A DNA stretch of 7,994 bases from DATKKK01 sp035542975 (GCA_035542975.1 DATKKK010000030.1:1-7994); one strand, 5' to 3'. Positions 1 to 6,099 are shown, counted from the first letter of the stretch. Translations and numbers: made by a program. The notes: generated from the sequence alone by a model not told the origin.

Positions 1-642
1 GGAAGCATTTTGTTGGAGAAAATTGGAAAGGCTGATGCCGCTTCTCCTGTCAGAAGACTGTCGAGGATAGTTAAGGCTAAAGAAGCGGCTGTTCTGGTTG
101 CTCATGTACGGATGCCAAGTCCACAGTTCATGGAAACGGCACGATTCAGAGAAACCGCCCAACCTTACGCCACAGAATGTTATCGCGACCTGACGATCGC
201 TTCTGCTCACAACGGCTTCATAGAGAACTACAAGATAATAAGAGAGAAACTGGATAAGACGCACGTTTTGGAGTCTGAAAAAGTTGAGCTTGTAGATTCT
301 GAAGTCATTCCTCATTATTTTGAAGAACTTCTGAGAGAGAAAGGAGACACTGGTGAGGCATTAGATGCTCTTCACTCTAGTCTAGAAGGCAGAATGGCGT
401 TAAGCCTTTTGCAGGTTGGAAATAAAGGAGTGTTTTTGCATCTGGTTCACAAGGGCAAGACTAGAGGACTAGTAGTTTGGACGAATTCAAGTGGTGAAGT
501 GGTGTTTTGTTCACGGAAAGAACCGTTGACGGCAGAATTTGCAGACGTTTTAGCTGAGGGCACGTTTGAAGAAAAGGTTTCAATTCCATGGGAGAAACAG
601 AAAGATATGATAATATCTTACGCTATTAAAGCTAAGGCGTGA
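1..642 (+). CDS. Class II glutamine amidotransferase domain protein, 5' end outside window
   Basis: This is the 3' part of an N-terminal-nucleophile (class II, GlmS/PurF-like) glutamine amidotransferase, which releases ammonia from glutamine for a partner reaction. The frame is open from base 1, and the TTG at 10 is not a credible start because the catalytic N-terminal Cys and roughly 40 residues before the visible HVRMPS motif are missing. Counting from the TTG, HVRMPS (32-37) matches the HTRWATHG region of GlmS, AHNGFIENY (66-74) carries the Asn-Gly oxyanion hole, and VDSEV (95-99) matches the glutamine-binding Asp of GlmS (TDTEV). The spacing between these motifs agrees with GlmS. The protein ends about 110 residues after the Asp, with no SIS, phosphoribosyltransferase or synthetase domain, so it is a stand-alone domain. 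It could supply ammonia to a separate subunit or be an amidohydrolase of the same fold, such as an EgtC-like enzyme. The substrate is unknown. The gene downstream begins 4 nt after its stop. Confidence 0.8.
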   Translation, partial: GSILLEKIGKADAASPVRRLSRIVKAKEAAVLVAHVRMPSPQFMETARFRETAQPYATECYRDLTIASAHNGFIENYKIIREKLDKTHVLESEKVELVDSEVIPHYFEELLREKGDTGEALDALHSSLEGRMALSLLQVGNKGVFLHLVHKGKTRGLVVWTNSSGEVVFCSRKEPLTAEFADVLAEGTFEEKVSIPWEKQKDMIISYAIKAKA

Positions 643-646
643 TAAA

Positions 647-1111
647 ATGGCGAACATTCGAAAGTATAACCCCCGAGATTTTGTGGATTATGCTACCACG
701 TTGGAGAGGACTACTCCGTGGAAGAAGAGAGCTGGAACCGAGCTTAAAACTAGACTGGAGAAGCTGACGAGAAGAGATCAAGTTTGGGTTGCGGAGGTAA
801 ACGGTAGAGGCGTGGGCTTCATGATTTTGTCCCCGAACAAGGATGGCTCTTTAGAGGTTGACTGGCTTGATGTACACCCGGACTTTCAGTGTATGGGAAT
901 AGGCACGTTGCTCGTTGAAAAAGCTGCAAAAGTCGCCAGAGCCAAGAACATAATGTGGTTAAGCATCCACACTCGAGTGACTAACAAGGAAATGGTCAGC
1001 TTTGCAGCTAAGAATGGCTTTGACGTTTTTGAAAAGATTAAAGATTTTTATGGCAAAAGAAAAGATGCACTGCGCTATAGGAAAGTAATACCGTACAAAC
1101 CTGAAGCATAA
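647..1111 (+). CDS. GNAT family N-acetyltransferase
   Basis: This 154-residue protein has the length and plan of a single-domain GNAT enzyme, which transfers the acetyl group of acetyl-CoA to an amine. A beta-strand pair at 46-61 (VWVAEVNGRGVGFMIL) leads to motif A, where LDVHPDF (74-80) is followed by the pyrophosphate-binding Q81-x-x-G84-x-G86 and the helix TLLVEKAAKVAR. Motif B follows, with MVSFAAKNGFDVFEKIKDFYG (116-136) having the usual 'A-x-x-F-Y-x-K-x-G-F' type layout and a Tyr at 135 near the position of the general acid in many relatives. The gene starts with ATG 4 nt after the amidotransferase stop, so the two are probably co-transcribed and co-translated. The acceptor substrate cannot be read from the sequence. 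RimI-like protein acetylation and small-molecule acetylation are both possible. Confidence 0.85.
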   Translation: MANIRKYNPRDFVDYATTLERTTPWKKRAGTELKTRLEKLTRRDQVWVAEVNGRGVGFMILSPNKDGSLEVDWLDVHPDFQCMGIGTLLVEKAAKVARAKNIMWLSIHTRVTNKEMVSFAAKNGFDVFEKIKDFYGKRKDALRYRKVIPYKPEA

Positions 1112-1116
1112 AATGG

Positions 1117-1206
1117 TTGAGTAAAAGAGACAAATTTCTTGGAAAAATGAACGTGGGTAAGCAGAAGGGTCATCAAACAAGAAGAGCTTGTGGCGGAAAA
1201 ACATAA
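1117..1206 (+). CDS. Possible 29-residue basic peptide, TTG start
   Basis: A short open frame begins at TTG 6 nt after the acetyltransferase stop and ends at TAA 1206. The peptide is rich in Lys and Arg (it begins MSKRDKFLGK and ends HQTRRACGGKT), with one Cys, and is reminiscent of tiny ribosomal or nucleic-acid-binding proteins, although I cannot match it to one. There is no clear ribosome binding site and no ATG start except an internal one at 1147. The close spacing to the upstream operon is the main support. It may well be a chance frame in the trailer of the mRNA. Confidence 0.2.
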   Translation: MSKRDKFLGKMNVGKQKGHQTRRACGGKT

Positions 1207-1241
1207 GAGAAGATAGAAGCGCAATTTTTGGCGTGGTCATC

Positions 1242-1249
1242 TTTATAAG
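1242..1249 (+). promoter_or_regulatory. TATA-box candidate for the winged-helix gene
   Basis: TTTATAAG is a good match to the archaeal TATA consensus and is the best one in the 235-nt gap between 1112 and 1346. Initiation would be expected about 25 nt downstream, near 1270, leaving a leader of about 75 nt before the ATG at 1347. I see no stable leader structure or riboswitch. The rest of the gap contains only the doubtful 29-residue frame and a short T-run at 1224-1229. Confidence 0.45.
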
Positions 1250-1346
1250 GCATGCTGAACATGTGTACTGTAGGAAAGGCGTGCCGAAGTTTTTGCAATA
1301 GTGTTTGCATTAGGAATGGCTTGCTTTTGCATCAAGGCAACAAAAC

Positions 1347-1652
1347 ATGTTAAAAATAAGAAAGGTCCTCGATGGAAACCGTAACAGATTACAGATCATA
1401 GCGGAGATTCTGAGGAAGCTGCATGAGCCAACTGGTAAGACGAATATTATGTCTCGTTGTAACATGAGTTCTATGCAATCAGGGCAATACTTGAATTTTA
1501 TGAGGCTAAGCGATCTTATTCGGATGGATGCCATAGCTGGAAAGGTAAAGTATCAGAGGACTCAAACTGGCCTAGAGTTTCTAGAACTGTATAACAAGAT
1601 GATTCTGTTGCTTGATCCTAGCATTTCCACACCATCACTGATTTATCAATGA
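1347..1652 (+). CDS. Archaeal winged-helix DNA-binding protein (HTH_45-like)
   Basis: This 101-residue protein resembles the small archaeal winged-helix regulators of the HTH_45 type. Residues 11-26 (NRNRLQIIAEILRKLH) form helix 1, 31-38 helix 2, and 41-53 (SSMQSGQYLNFMR) the likely recognition helix. Residues 55-73 form the wing, and 'T-x-x-G-L-E-F-L-E-L-Y' (72-82) opens the typical C-terminal dimerisation helix. ATG 1347 is the first start after an in-frame stop at 1311-1313. No strong Shine-Dalgarno precedes it, only a weak AAGG 9 nt upstream. Such proteins usually act as local repressors or activators binding as dimers. The palindrome at 1712-1735, 60 nt past its stop, is an obvious candidate target, though this is inference. 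It lacks any ligand-binding domain, and its own promoter candidate is at 1242. Confidence 0.75.
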   Translation: MLKIRKVLDGNRNRLQIIAEILRKLHEPTGKTNIMSRCNMSSMQSGQYLNFMRLSDLIRMDAIAGKVKYQRTQTGLEFLELYNKMILLLDPSISTPSLIYQ

Positions 1653-1696
1653 AAAAACAGAGCGCACGTATGGAAACCTTTAAGTCTACCGCGGAC

Positions 1697-1704
1697 TTTA
1701 TAAT
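1697..1704 (+). promoter_or_regulatory. TATA box for the zinc-ribbon gene
   Basis: TTTATAAT lies 84 nt upstream of the ATG at 1781 and is a strong archaeal TATA match. Transcription should begin near 1722-1730, which falls inside the perfect palindrome at 1712-1735. It is preceded by a short GC-rich patch with the palindrome CCGCGG at 1689-1694. Confidence 0.55.
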
Positions 1705-1711
1705 TAGTGAT

Positions 1712-1735
1712 AATTGAAAATTTACATTTTCAATT
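1712..1735. promoter_or_regulatory. Perfect 10-bp palindrome over predicted transcription start; operator candidate
   Basis: AATTGAAAAT (1712-1721) and ATTTTCAATT (1726-1735) are exact reverse complements separated by 4 nt. The site starts 8 nt downstream of the TATA box at 1697-1704 and covers the expected start of transcription, the classic place for an archaeal repressor site. The arm centres are about 14 bp apart, which is short for a winged-helix dimer but acceptable for overlapping contacts. As RNA it would be an AU-only hairpin apart from one G-C pair, so an operator reading is better than a structural one. Confidence 0.45.
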
Positions 1736-1780
1736 TCAGCCAAAAGCTAACAGAGGTGATTCTACACGTCTCAAAGGAGA

Positions 1781-2011
1781 ATGTTTGAAATTAAATGCAC
1801 CGACTGCGGCAAAACTGCCACTGTACCTTTCAAGCCTACAGTGGGCAAGCCAGTTTACTGCAGAACGTGCTTCTCAAAACACACGTTTAAGCAACCAGAA
1901 AACGCCAGTATGAGCTTCAGTTTTGACCCTAAACAGGCATGGGCACGACGAGGAAATAACCAGCAAGAAAGAAAAGAGGAAAAGCCCACTAGCGTTTTCC
2001 AACGGTATTAG
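1781..2011 (+). CDS. Small CxxC-CxxC zinc-ribbon protein
   Basis: This 76-residue protein has an N-terminal zinc ribbon with Cys6, Cys9, Cys27 and Cys30 (CTDCG and CRTCF, 17 residues between pairs). Between the pairs is a VPFKPT stretch and the phrase GKPVYC, a pattern I recognise from small archaeal and bacterial CxxC-x17-CxxC zinc-ribbon proteins. The remaining 40 residues are polar and charged (Gln, Lys, Glu, Arg) and probably disordered, ending in SVFQRY. The role is likely nucleic-acid or protein binding, but no specific function is known to me. AAAGGAGA abuts the ATG closely (1 nt from GGAG), and a second, textbook GAGGTGAT lies at 1753-1760, 20 nt upstream, so the exact ribosome contact is unclear. 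No alternative ATG exists in this frame after the TGA at 1757. Its promoter carries the palindrome described separately. Confidence 0.75.
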   Translation: MFEIKCTDCGKTATVPFKPTVGKPVYCRTCFSKHTFKQPENASMSFSFDPKQAWARRGNNQQERKEEKPTSVFQRY

Positions 2012-2076
2012 GCACACCCAATATGCGTGCGATAGTGGATGTGCATTGCAGTTTGAATTAGCGCGGAGGAGATATC

Positions 2077-2316
2077 ATGAAAATAGTAAATGGCTGGAGA
2101 AGAATAGACAATCAGAAAGGATTCATAAATTCAACAACAGGACAAAATCTTGTTGTTACGAAGAAAGAGTATGGAGAACACTACTTGGTGATGCTGTTTC
2201 CTGAGATAAGAAGTGAGGATGAAGGAAAAGAGGTGTCACCTGCATATTCGACTAGGTCAAAAGCCGAGTCATACGCTATGGGTTGGATGGATAAGCATCC
2301 GAAAGGGATCGAATGA
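2077..2316 (+). CDS. Uncharacterised 79-residue archaeal protein
   Basis: This small soluble protein is not assigned to a family. The start is secured by GGAGGA at 2065-2070, 6 nt before the ATG. The sequence alternates short strands and turns: GWRRIDNQKGFINSTTGQ (6-23), LVVTKKEYGEHYLVMLF (25-41), then an acidic turn (RSEDEGKEV) and a C-terminal helix STRSKAESYAMGWMDKHP (59-76). The aromatic and glycine pattern suggests a compact beta-beta-beta-alpha fold with Trp7, Trp70 and Tyr66 in the core. There are no cysteines, signal peptide or membrane segments. It follows the zinc-ribbon gene by 65 nt with no clear TATA box between, so it may be the second gene of that transcript. A T-rich run at 2364-2383 could end the message. 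I cannot give a function. Confidence 0.7.
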   Translation: MKIVNGWRRIDNQKGFINSTTGQNLVVTKKEYGEHYLVMLFPEIRSEDEGKEVSPAYSTRSKAESYAMGWMDKHPKGIE

Positions 2317-2364
2317 ACGCACGAGCAAATATCCTTTGAAGGTAGCAAGTCAACAGCGACTAGT

Positions 2365-2571
2365 TTATTCTTTACTTCTCTTTGGAATTGTGTGACTCAA
2401 TTTTCCCTCTCTATAGTATGCCTTGAAAGTCTTCTTGCACTTAGCACATTTGAAAAGTTTAACATGGAAAATAGCGAATTTCCATTCTGTAGAGGAATCT
2501 AGAACATCTTTTCCGCATCTAGGACATTTAACCACTATTGCACTCTCAACCCATGATTTGAGATTCCACAT
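2365..2571 (-). CDS. Small zinc-ribbon protein, leftward
   Basis: This 68-residue protein is the only convincing leftward gene in the window. It has a zinc ribbon made by Cys16-x2-Cys19 (KCPRCGKDV) and Cys42-x2-Cys45 (KCAKCKKTF), with 22 residues between pairs including an EWKFA segment. The basic C-terminal part (AYYREGKLSHTIPK) follows directly. Tiny ribbons of this kind are common in archaea, where they tend to be nucleic-acid binders or parts of larger assemblies; this one is not tied to a named complex. It converges on the 79-residue gene with 48 nt between stops and diverges from the coiled-coil gene at 2692. No strong Shine-Dalgarno precedes its ATG. A TATA-like box on the same strand within 2618-2634 would give a leader of about 30 nt. 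Confidence 0.75.
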   Translation of the reverse strand: MWNLKSWVESAIVVKCPRCGKDVLDSSTEWKFAIFHVKLFKCAKCKKTFKAYYREGKLSHTIPKRSKE

Positions 2572-2617
2572 TTAAAATTTGCGAAACTCGGCAGGTTTTC
2601 AGCAAAAGCGTGTGTAT

Positions 2618-2634
2618 GCTTAAATTATTTATGC
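2618..2634. promoter_or_regulatory. Shared divergent promoter, quasi-palindromic AT-rich box
   Basis: GCTTAAAT followed by TATTTATGC reads nearly the same on both strands (GCTTAAAT versus GCATAAAT). On the + strand TTAAATTA would place initiation near 2650 for the gene at 2692. On the - strand ATAAATAA would place it near 2603 for the gene starting at 2571. It is the only good TATA match in the 120-nt gap, so one symmetric element could serve both genes. Confidence 0.45.
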
Positions 2635-2691
2635 ATGTTGATACAGACAAGGAACCAAAGTAAACCAACAGAAAAGTTGAGGAAGGTGTGA

Positions 2692-2919
2692 ATGATGCAA
2701 CAAACCAAAAAAGAATCTTTGCTAGAACGTTATTGGAGACTTAGAGGAGAGGCGGACGAATTATACCAGAGACGGATGAGAGAGATCAATCAAAAAATTA
2801 ACGAGGAAATGAGAAAGTCTATACAAAGAGAACTTGATGCTTTGGAAGATGCCATAGAGAAAGCAGATCTTATCGAGGTTCTGCGTCACAAACTAATAAT
2901 TGAAGTCCTACTAGGATAG
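2692..2919 (+). CDS. Small coiled-coil protein, function unknown
   Basis: The 75-residue product is almost entirely predicted alpha-helix and strongly charged, with Glu, Arg and Lys making up much of it. Residues 9-60 (from SLLERYWRLRGE to ADLIEVLRHK) show heptad-like spacing of Leu, Ile and Met, typical of a coiled coil. The last 15 residues (EVLRHKLIIEVLLG) are more hydrophobic and may pack in a dimer. There are no cysteines, signal sequence or recognisable domain. Two ATG codons stand in tandem at 2692 and 2695. The purine-rich GAGGAAGGTG at 2679-2688 is 3 nt from the first and 6 nt from the second, so the second may be the true start. It sits between a divergent zinc ribbon and the helicase gene, and I do not recognise a family. 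Confidence 0.65.
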   Translation: MMQQTKKESLLERYWRLRGEADELYQRRMREINQKINEEMRKSIQRELDALEDAIEKADLIEVLRHKLIIEVLLG

Positions 2920-2980
2920 CAACCCTCATCACTATTCAAAAGTTTCTCGGCTAGTTTATTGACGCGCACTAGTAAAGGAT

Positions 2981-3000
2981 AAGTGTAGTTTTCTACATTT
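2981..3000. repeat. Inverted repeat just upstream of the helicase gene
   Basis: AAGTGTAG (2981-2988) and CTACATTT (2993-3000) pair over 8 bp with one G-T wobble around a TTTT loop. The element lies 61 nt after the coiled-coil stop and overlaps the TATA-like box of the helicase gene. It could be a terminator hairpin for the upstream gene or an operator for the helicase promoter. The sequence does not decide between these. Confidence 0.35.
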
Positions 3001-3003
3001 AAT
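2996..3003 (+). promoter_or_regulatory. TATA-like box giving a leaderless helicase mRNA
   Basis: CATTTAAT is centred about 22-23 nt upstream of the A of ATG 3022. Archaeal initiation falls about 25 nt after the TATA centre, so the mRNA would begin at or within a few bases of the start codon. The absence of any Shine-Dalgarno before 3022 agrees with a leaderless transcript. Confidence 0.4.
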
Positions 3004-3021
3004 TTGCGGCGACTCCTATCA

Positions 3022-5931
3022 ATGGAAAGACATAGCAAAAGTTCTGACGTTTTCAAGCTTCTCGCCAAACCCATTCGAGAAGGATTACATGAATTAGGCT
3101 TTTCTGAACCAACATTGCCACAGATAATGGCTATTCCGCCTATTTTGGCTGGAGAAAACGTCTTGTTAATCGCGCCTACTGGAACTGGAAAAACCGAAGC
3201 TGTTCTCCTCCCCATCCTTTCCAAGCTTATCCAACAAGAGAAAAGAAAAGGAATATCTGTTATCTACATAACGCCTCTGCGAGCTTTGAATCGTGATATG
3301 CTGAAGCGTATGTCTTTTTGGGCTTCAAAACTTGAGATCACGATTGAAGTCAGGCATGGCGACACCGAGATGAAACTGCGAAGAAAACAGGCTATCTCCC
3401 CGCCAAACATGCTAGTTACTACGCCTGAAACGTTGCAGGCAATCCTGCCAGGTTCACGCATGAAGCAGCACTTGAGCCAAGTTAGACACGTAGTTGTTGA
3501 CGAGGTTCATGAGTTAGCAGAGAGCAAACGCGGTGTTCAGCTTGCCATAGCTTTGGAACGTCTTCAGGAAGTGGTCGGAAAAGAGTTTCAGCGGATAGGA
3601 CTGTCGGCGACAGTGGGTAATCCAGAGAAGGTTGCTAAGTTTGTGACTGGAACGGGCAGGAACGTCAAGGTTGTGCAGGCAGCCTTGCCTAAGCGTTACT
3701 GGTATCGCGTGCAAAACCCAACTCCGACGGAGGCTGATTACGATTTAGCTGGAAAGCTTAGAACTGCACCTGAGGCGGCAGCAAGAATCAGACGTATCCT
3801 CGAGCTTGTTGACAGCCACAAGTCAACGTTGATTTTCGTGAACAGCCGAGAAAACGCTGAATCCCTCGGTCACAAGTTCACTCAGTTGGGACGGGCGGAC
3901 ATAGCAGTGCATCATGGTTCATTGTCACGTGAAGAGCGTGCTCAGACTGAGGATGAGTTTAAGGCTGGTGTTTTGAAGGCGATAATCTGCACGAGCACTT
4001 TGGAGTTGGGCATAGACATAGGCAACGTGGACCTTGTTGTTCAGTACTTGTCTCCTAGGCAAGTTAACAGTTTAATCCAGAGAATCGGGCGCAGCGGGCA
4101 TCGTTTGAACATGCTTTCAGAGGGCGTCATCATCACGGCTTATCCCGAGGACACGCTTGAATCAGTCGCTGCAGTCAAGAACGCCATGGCAAACAAGGTT
4201 GAGCCCGTAATGATTCATGAAGAGGCTTTGGATGTTCTGGCTCATCAAATCGTCGGCGTACTCATGGACAAAGGAAACGTAAGTACGAAAGAGCTTTTGG
4301 CGTTGTTGCAGAGGGCTTATCCCTATCGAAACCTGTCGGAAGACAGGCTTTTGGACGTGATAGGCTTTTTAGAAAGCCTGAACGAATTAAAAGCAGATGA
4401 AGAAGGAAAAGTTTTGAGAAAAGCACGGAGGACAAGAAGCTACTACTTTGAAAACCTATCGATGATTCCAGACGAGAAACGCTACCCCATGATAAACGTG
4501 ATTACAGACAGGAAAATTGGTATCCTGGGAGATGAGTTCATGGCTTTGAGAGCCCGAGTGGGCTTGAACTTCATCGTTAAGGGAAAAGTGTGGCGGATCG
4601 TGCAGATAGAGCAGGAGACGGGCACGGTTTACGTTGTTCCTTCCGAAGATCCGTTCGCGGCAGGTCCAGGATGGGACGGGGAGATGATGCCAGTGCCGTT
4701 TGAACTGGCGTACCGAACGGGTGAGATGCGTGAAGAAATAGGCAAGGCGTTGAAGGAAACTGGGAATGCTGAGGCAGCGGCAGAGAGACTTGCTGAAGAA
4801 TTCACAATCGACAAATCTGGTTTGCTTGAGGCTGTAAAGGAAGTTGCGGAGCATCTTAAGCAGGGTGCGCCCTTGCCAACGCAGAATCACGTTGTAATCG
4901 AGGCTTTTGATAAGTATCTGATTGTTCATGCTTGTTTTGGTGAGGTTGTGAACCGCACGTTAGGCGGCATATCTGATACTGTACTTTCAGATCGAGAAAC
5001 CATAACTGGTTGGTGGAATGATGGCTATCGCATACTTATCGAGGCGCCGAGGAAGCTGTCGGAGCGAGAGGTTGGAGAATTGCCCACGATTTTGTTTGGT
5101 TTGTTGGATGAGCAGGTTGAGAAGGCGTTTGATGATTATCTGGAATCAAAGTTTCCGTTTTCTTATAAGATGAAGTTCGTGGCTGAACGGTTCGGAGCGT
5201 TGCCGCGTGGAAAAACCATGAGTTATGAGAGACAGAGTGAACTGACAAAGCGGTTCAGGGACACGCCGGTGTATGACGAGACTTTGCGTGAGGCGATGCT
5301 TGAAAAAGTGGATTTGGACAAAGTTAAGCAAATCATGCATCAAGTTAAGGACGGAGAGATTAGTGTTAGTACGTTGTTTCGTTCTGAGAGGCCTTCGCCG
5401 CTTGCTTATCGCATGCTTGCGAAGTATTTTGACGTGTCTGAGTTAATGGCTTCTGAGGAGGTTTTGCAGAGCAACATTGAGAAGATGAAAATGGCTTTAG
5501 AAGCGCGGAGAGTAAACCTGCTTTGCATGCAGTGCGGCGAATGGAGTGGTGAGGAGAAGATTAAGAGTTTGCCCGAGCAGCCTGCGTGTTCAAGATGTGG
5601 GTCGAAGCTTCTGTCGCCGTTGTATCCGAGTGAGAATGCGAAGCGTTTGCGTGAGATTCTGGAGAAACGCCGCGCGGGTAAGGAGTTGTCGGAGGAGGAG
5701 CTTGGGGATTTGGCGCGTACAAGGCGTATGGCTGATTTGGTGTTAAGCTACGGCAAAAAAGCCGTAATAGCGTTGGAAGTTAAAGGCGTAGGTCCTGAGA
5801 CAGCGTTTAGGGTTCTTGGGAAGATGCATCCGAAGGAGGACGAGTTCTACATGGACTTGCTCAAAGCAAAAATACAGTATCTAAAAACAAAACCGTATTG
5901 GGATAACAAGGAGAATCGCGTAGGCTCCTAA
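3022..5931 (+). CDS. Lhr-type ATP-dependent superfamily 2 helicase
   Basis: This 969-residue protein is a large ATP-driven helicase of the Lhr group, which translocates along single-stranded nucleic acid and is linked to DNA repair or RNA handling in archaea. Counting from ATG 3022, the motifs are APTGTGKT (51-58, Walker A), TPLRAL (84-89, Ia), TTPETL (133-138, Ib), DEVH (160-163, Walker B), SAT (195-197, III), TLIFVNSRE (269-277, IV), TSTLELGIDIG (324-334, V) and QRIGRSGHR (353-361, VI). After the two RecA domains come the winged-helix and Lhr-core beta region, including GPGWDGEMMPVPFELA near 550. A late four-cysteine cluster (Cys835, 838, 856, 859) and a helix-hairpin-helix-like GVGPETA (922-928) close the protein. 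An in-frame TTG at 3004 would add 6 residues, but the TATA position favours 3022. All catalytic motifs are intact. Which archaeal Lhr subgroup it belongs to is not resolved. Confidence 0.92.
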   Translation: MERHSKSSDVFKLLAKPIREGLHELGFSEPTLPQIMAIPPILAGENVLLIAPTGTGKTEAVLLPILSKLIQQEKRKGISVIYITPLRALNRDMLKRMSFWASKLEITIEVRHGDTEMKLRRKQAISPPNMLVTTPETLQAILPGSRMKQHLSQVRHVVVDEVHELAESKRGVQLAIALERLQEVVGKEFQRIGLSATVGNPEKVAKFVTGTGRNVKVVQAALPKRYWYRVQNPTPTEADYDLAGKLRTAPEAAARIRRILELVDSHKSTLIFVNSRENAESLGHKFTQLGRADIAVHHGSLSREERAQTEDEFKAGVLKAIICTSTLELGIDIGNVDLVVQYLSPRQVNSLIQRIGRSGHRLNMLSEGVIITAYPEDTLESVAAVKNAMANKVEPVMIHEEALDVLAHQIVGVLMDKGNVSTKELLALLQRAYPYRNLSEDRLLDVIGFLESLNELKADEEGKVLRKARRTRSYYFENLSMIPDEKRYPMINVITDRKIGILGDEFMALRARVGLNFIVKGKVWRIVQIEQETGTVYVVPSEDPFAAGPGWDGEMMPVPFELAYRTGEMREEIGKALKETGNAEAAAERLAEEFTIDKSGLLEAVKEVAEHLKQGAPLPTQNHVVIEAFDKYLIVHACFGEVVNRTLGGISDTVLSDRETITGWWNDGYRILIEAPRKLSEREVGELPTILFGLLDEQVEKAFDDYLESKFPFSYKMKFVAERFGALPRGKTMSYERQSELTKRFRDTPVYDETLREAMLEKVDLDKVKQIMHQVKDGEISVSTLFRSERPSPLAYRMLAKYFDVSELMASEEVLQSNIEKMKMALEARRVNLLCMQCGEWSGEEKIKSLPEQPACSRCGSKLLSPLYPSENAKRLREILEKRRAGKELSEEELGDLARTRRMADLVLSYGKKAVIALEVKGVGPETAFRVLGKMHPKEDEFYMDLLKAKIQYLKTKPYWDNKENRVGS

Positions 5932-5981
5932 CTTCAAAGATGACTATGGAATTGTAGCGATTATCCGAAAACATTGATACG

Positions 5982-6012
5982 TTCTGAGAAAATCAGAATT
6001 GTTTTGGTTTTG
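5982..6012 (+). terminator. Hairpin plus T-rich tract after the helicase gene
   Basis: TTCTGA (5982-5987) and TCAGAA (5993-5998) form a perfect 6-bp stem with a GAAAA loop, closed by a further G-T pair. It is followed directly by the T-rich run TTGTTTTGGTTTT. It begins 51 nt after the helicase stop codon. T-rich tracts are what archaeal RNA polymerase needs to stop, and the stem may assist. Confidence 0.45.
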
Positions 6013-6094
6013 AGGAAAAGTTATAGCTGAAACGAAAATGCTTGCTGTTGGAAAGAGTTTTATCCGACAAACATAAAGATTGTTTCACTGCGAT

Positions 6095-6099
6095 GGTGA
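6095..6099 (+). promoter_or_regulatory. Shine-Dalgarno GGTGA that fixes the start at ATG 6105
   Basis: GGTGA is followed by a 5-nt spacer and ATG 6105. The frame is open further upstream to a TTG at 6042 and an ATG at 6093, but neither has a ribosome binding site. The extra residues would precede the conserved-looking 'EWKFLVGTWKG' opening of the domain without belonging to it. A TTTTATCC sequence at 6058-6065 could be the TATA box, with initiation near 6085. Confidence 0.5.

Noticed and set aside
10..15. TTG at 10 as the true start of the amidotransferase
   Set aside because: The frame is open to the window edge, and the family needs an N-terminal Cys that would lie further upstream.
959..1240. 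93-codon minus-strand frame overlapping the acetyltransferase 3' end
   Set aside because: Half of it is antisense to a well-supported gene, its composition is Phe/Ser/Leu-rich without pattern, and it has no promoter or ribosome site.
1707..1913. Plus-strand frame overlapping the zinc-ribbon gene
   Set aside because: It begins in the promoter palindrome before any ribosome site, and the overlapping frame carries the clear CxxC pairs.
4456..4929. 157-codon open frame on the minus strand opposite the helicase
   Set aside because: The plus-strand helicase is clearly conserved here, and the antisense product has no domain pattern or start signal.
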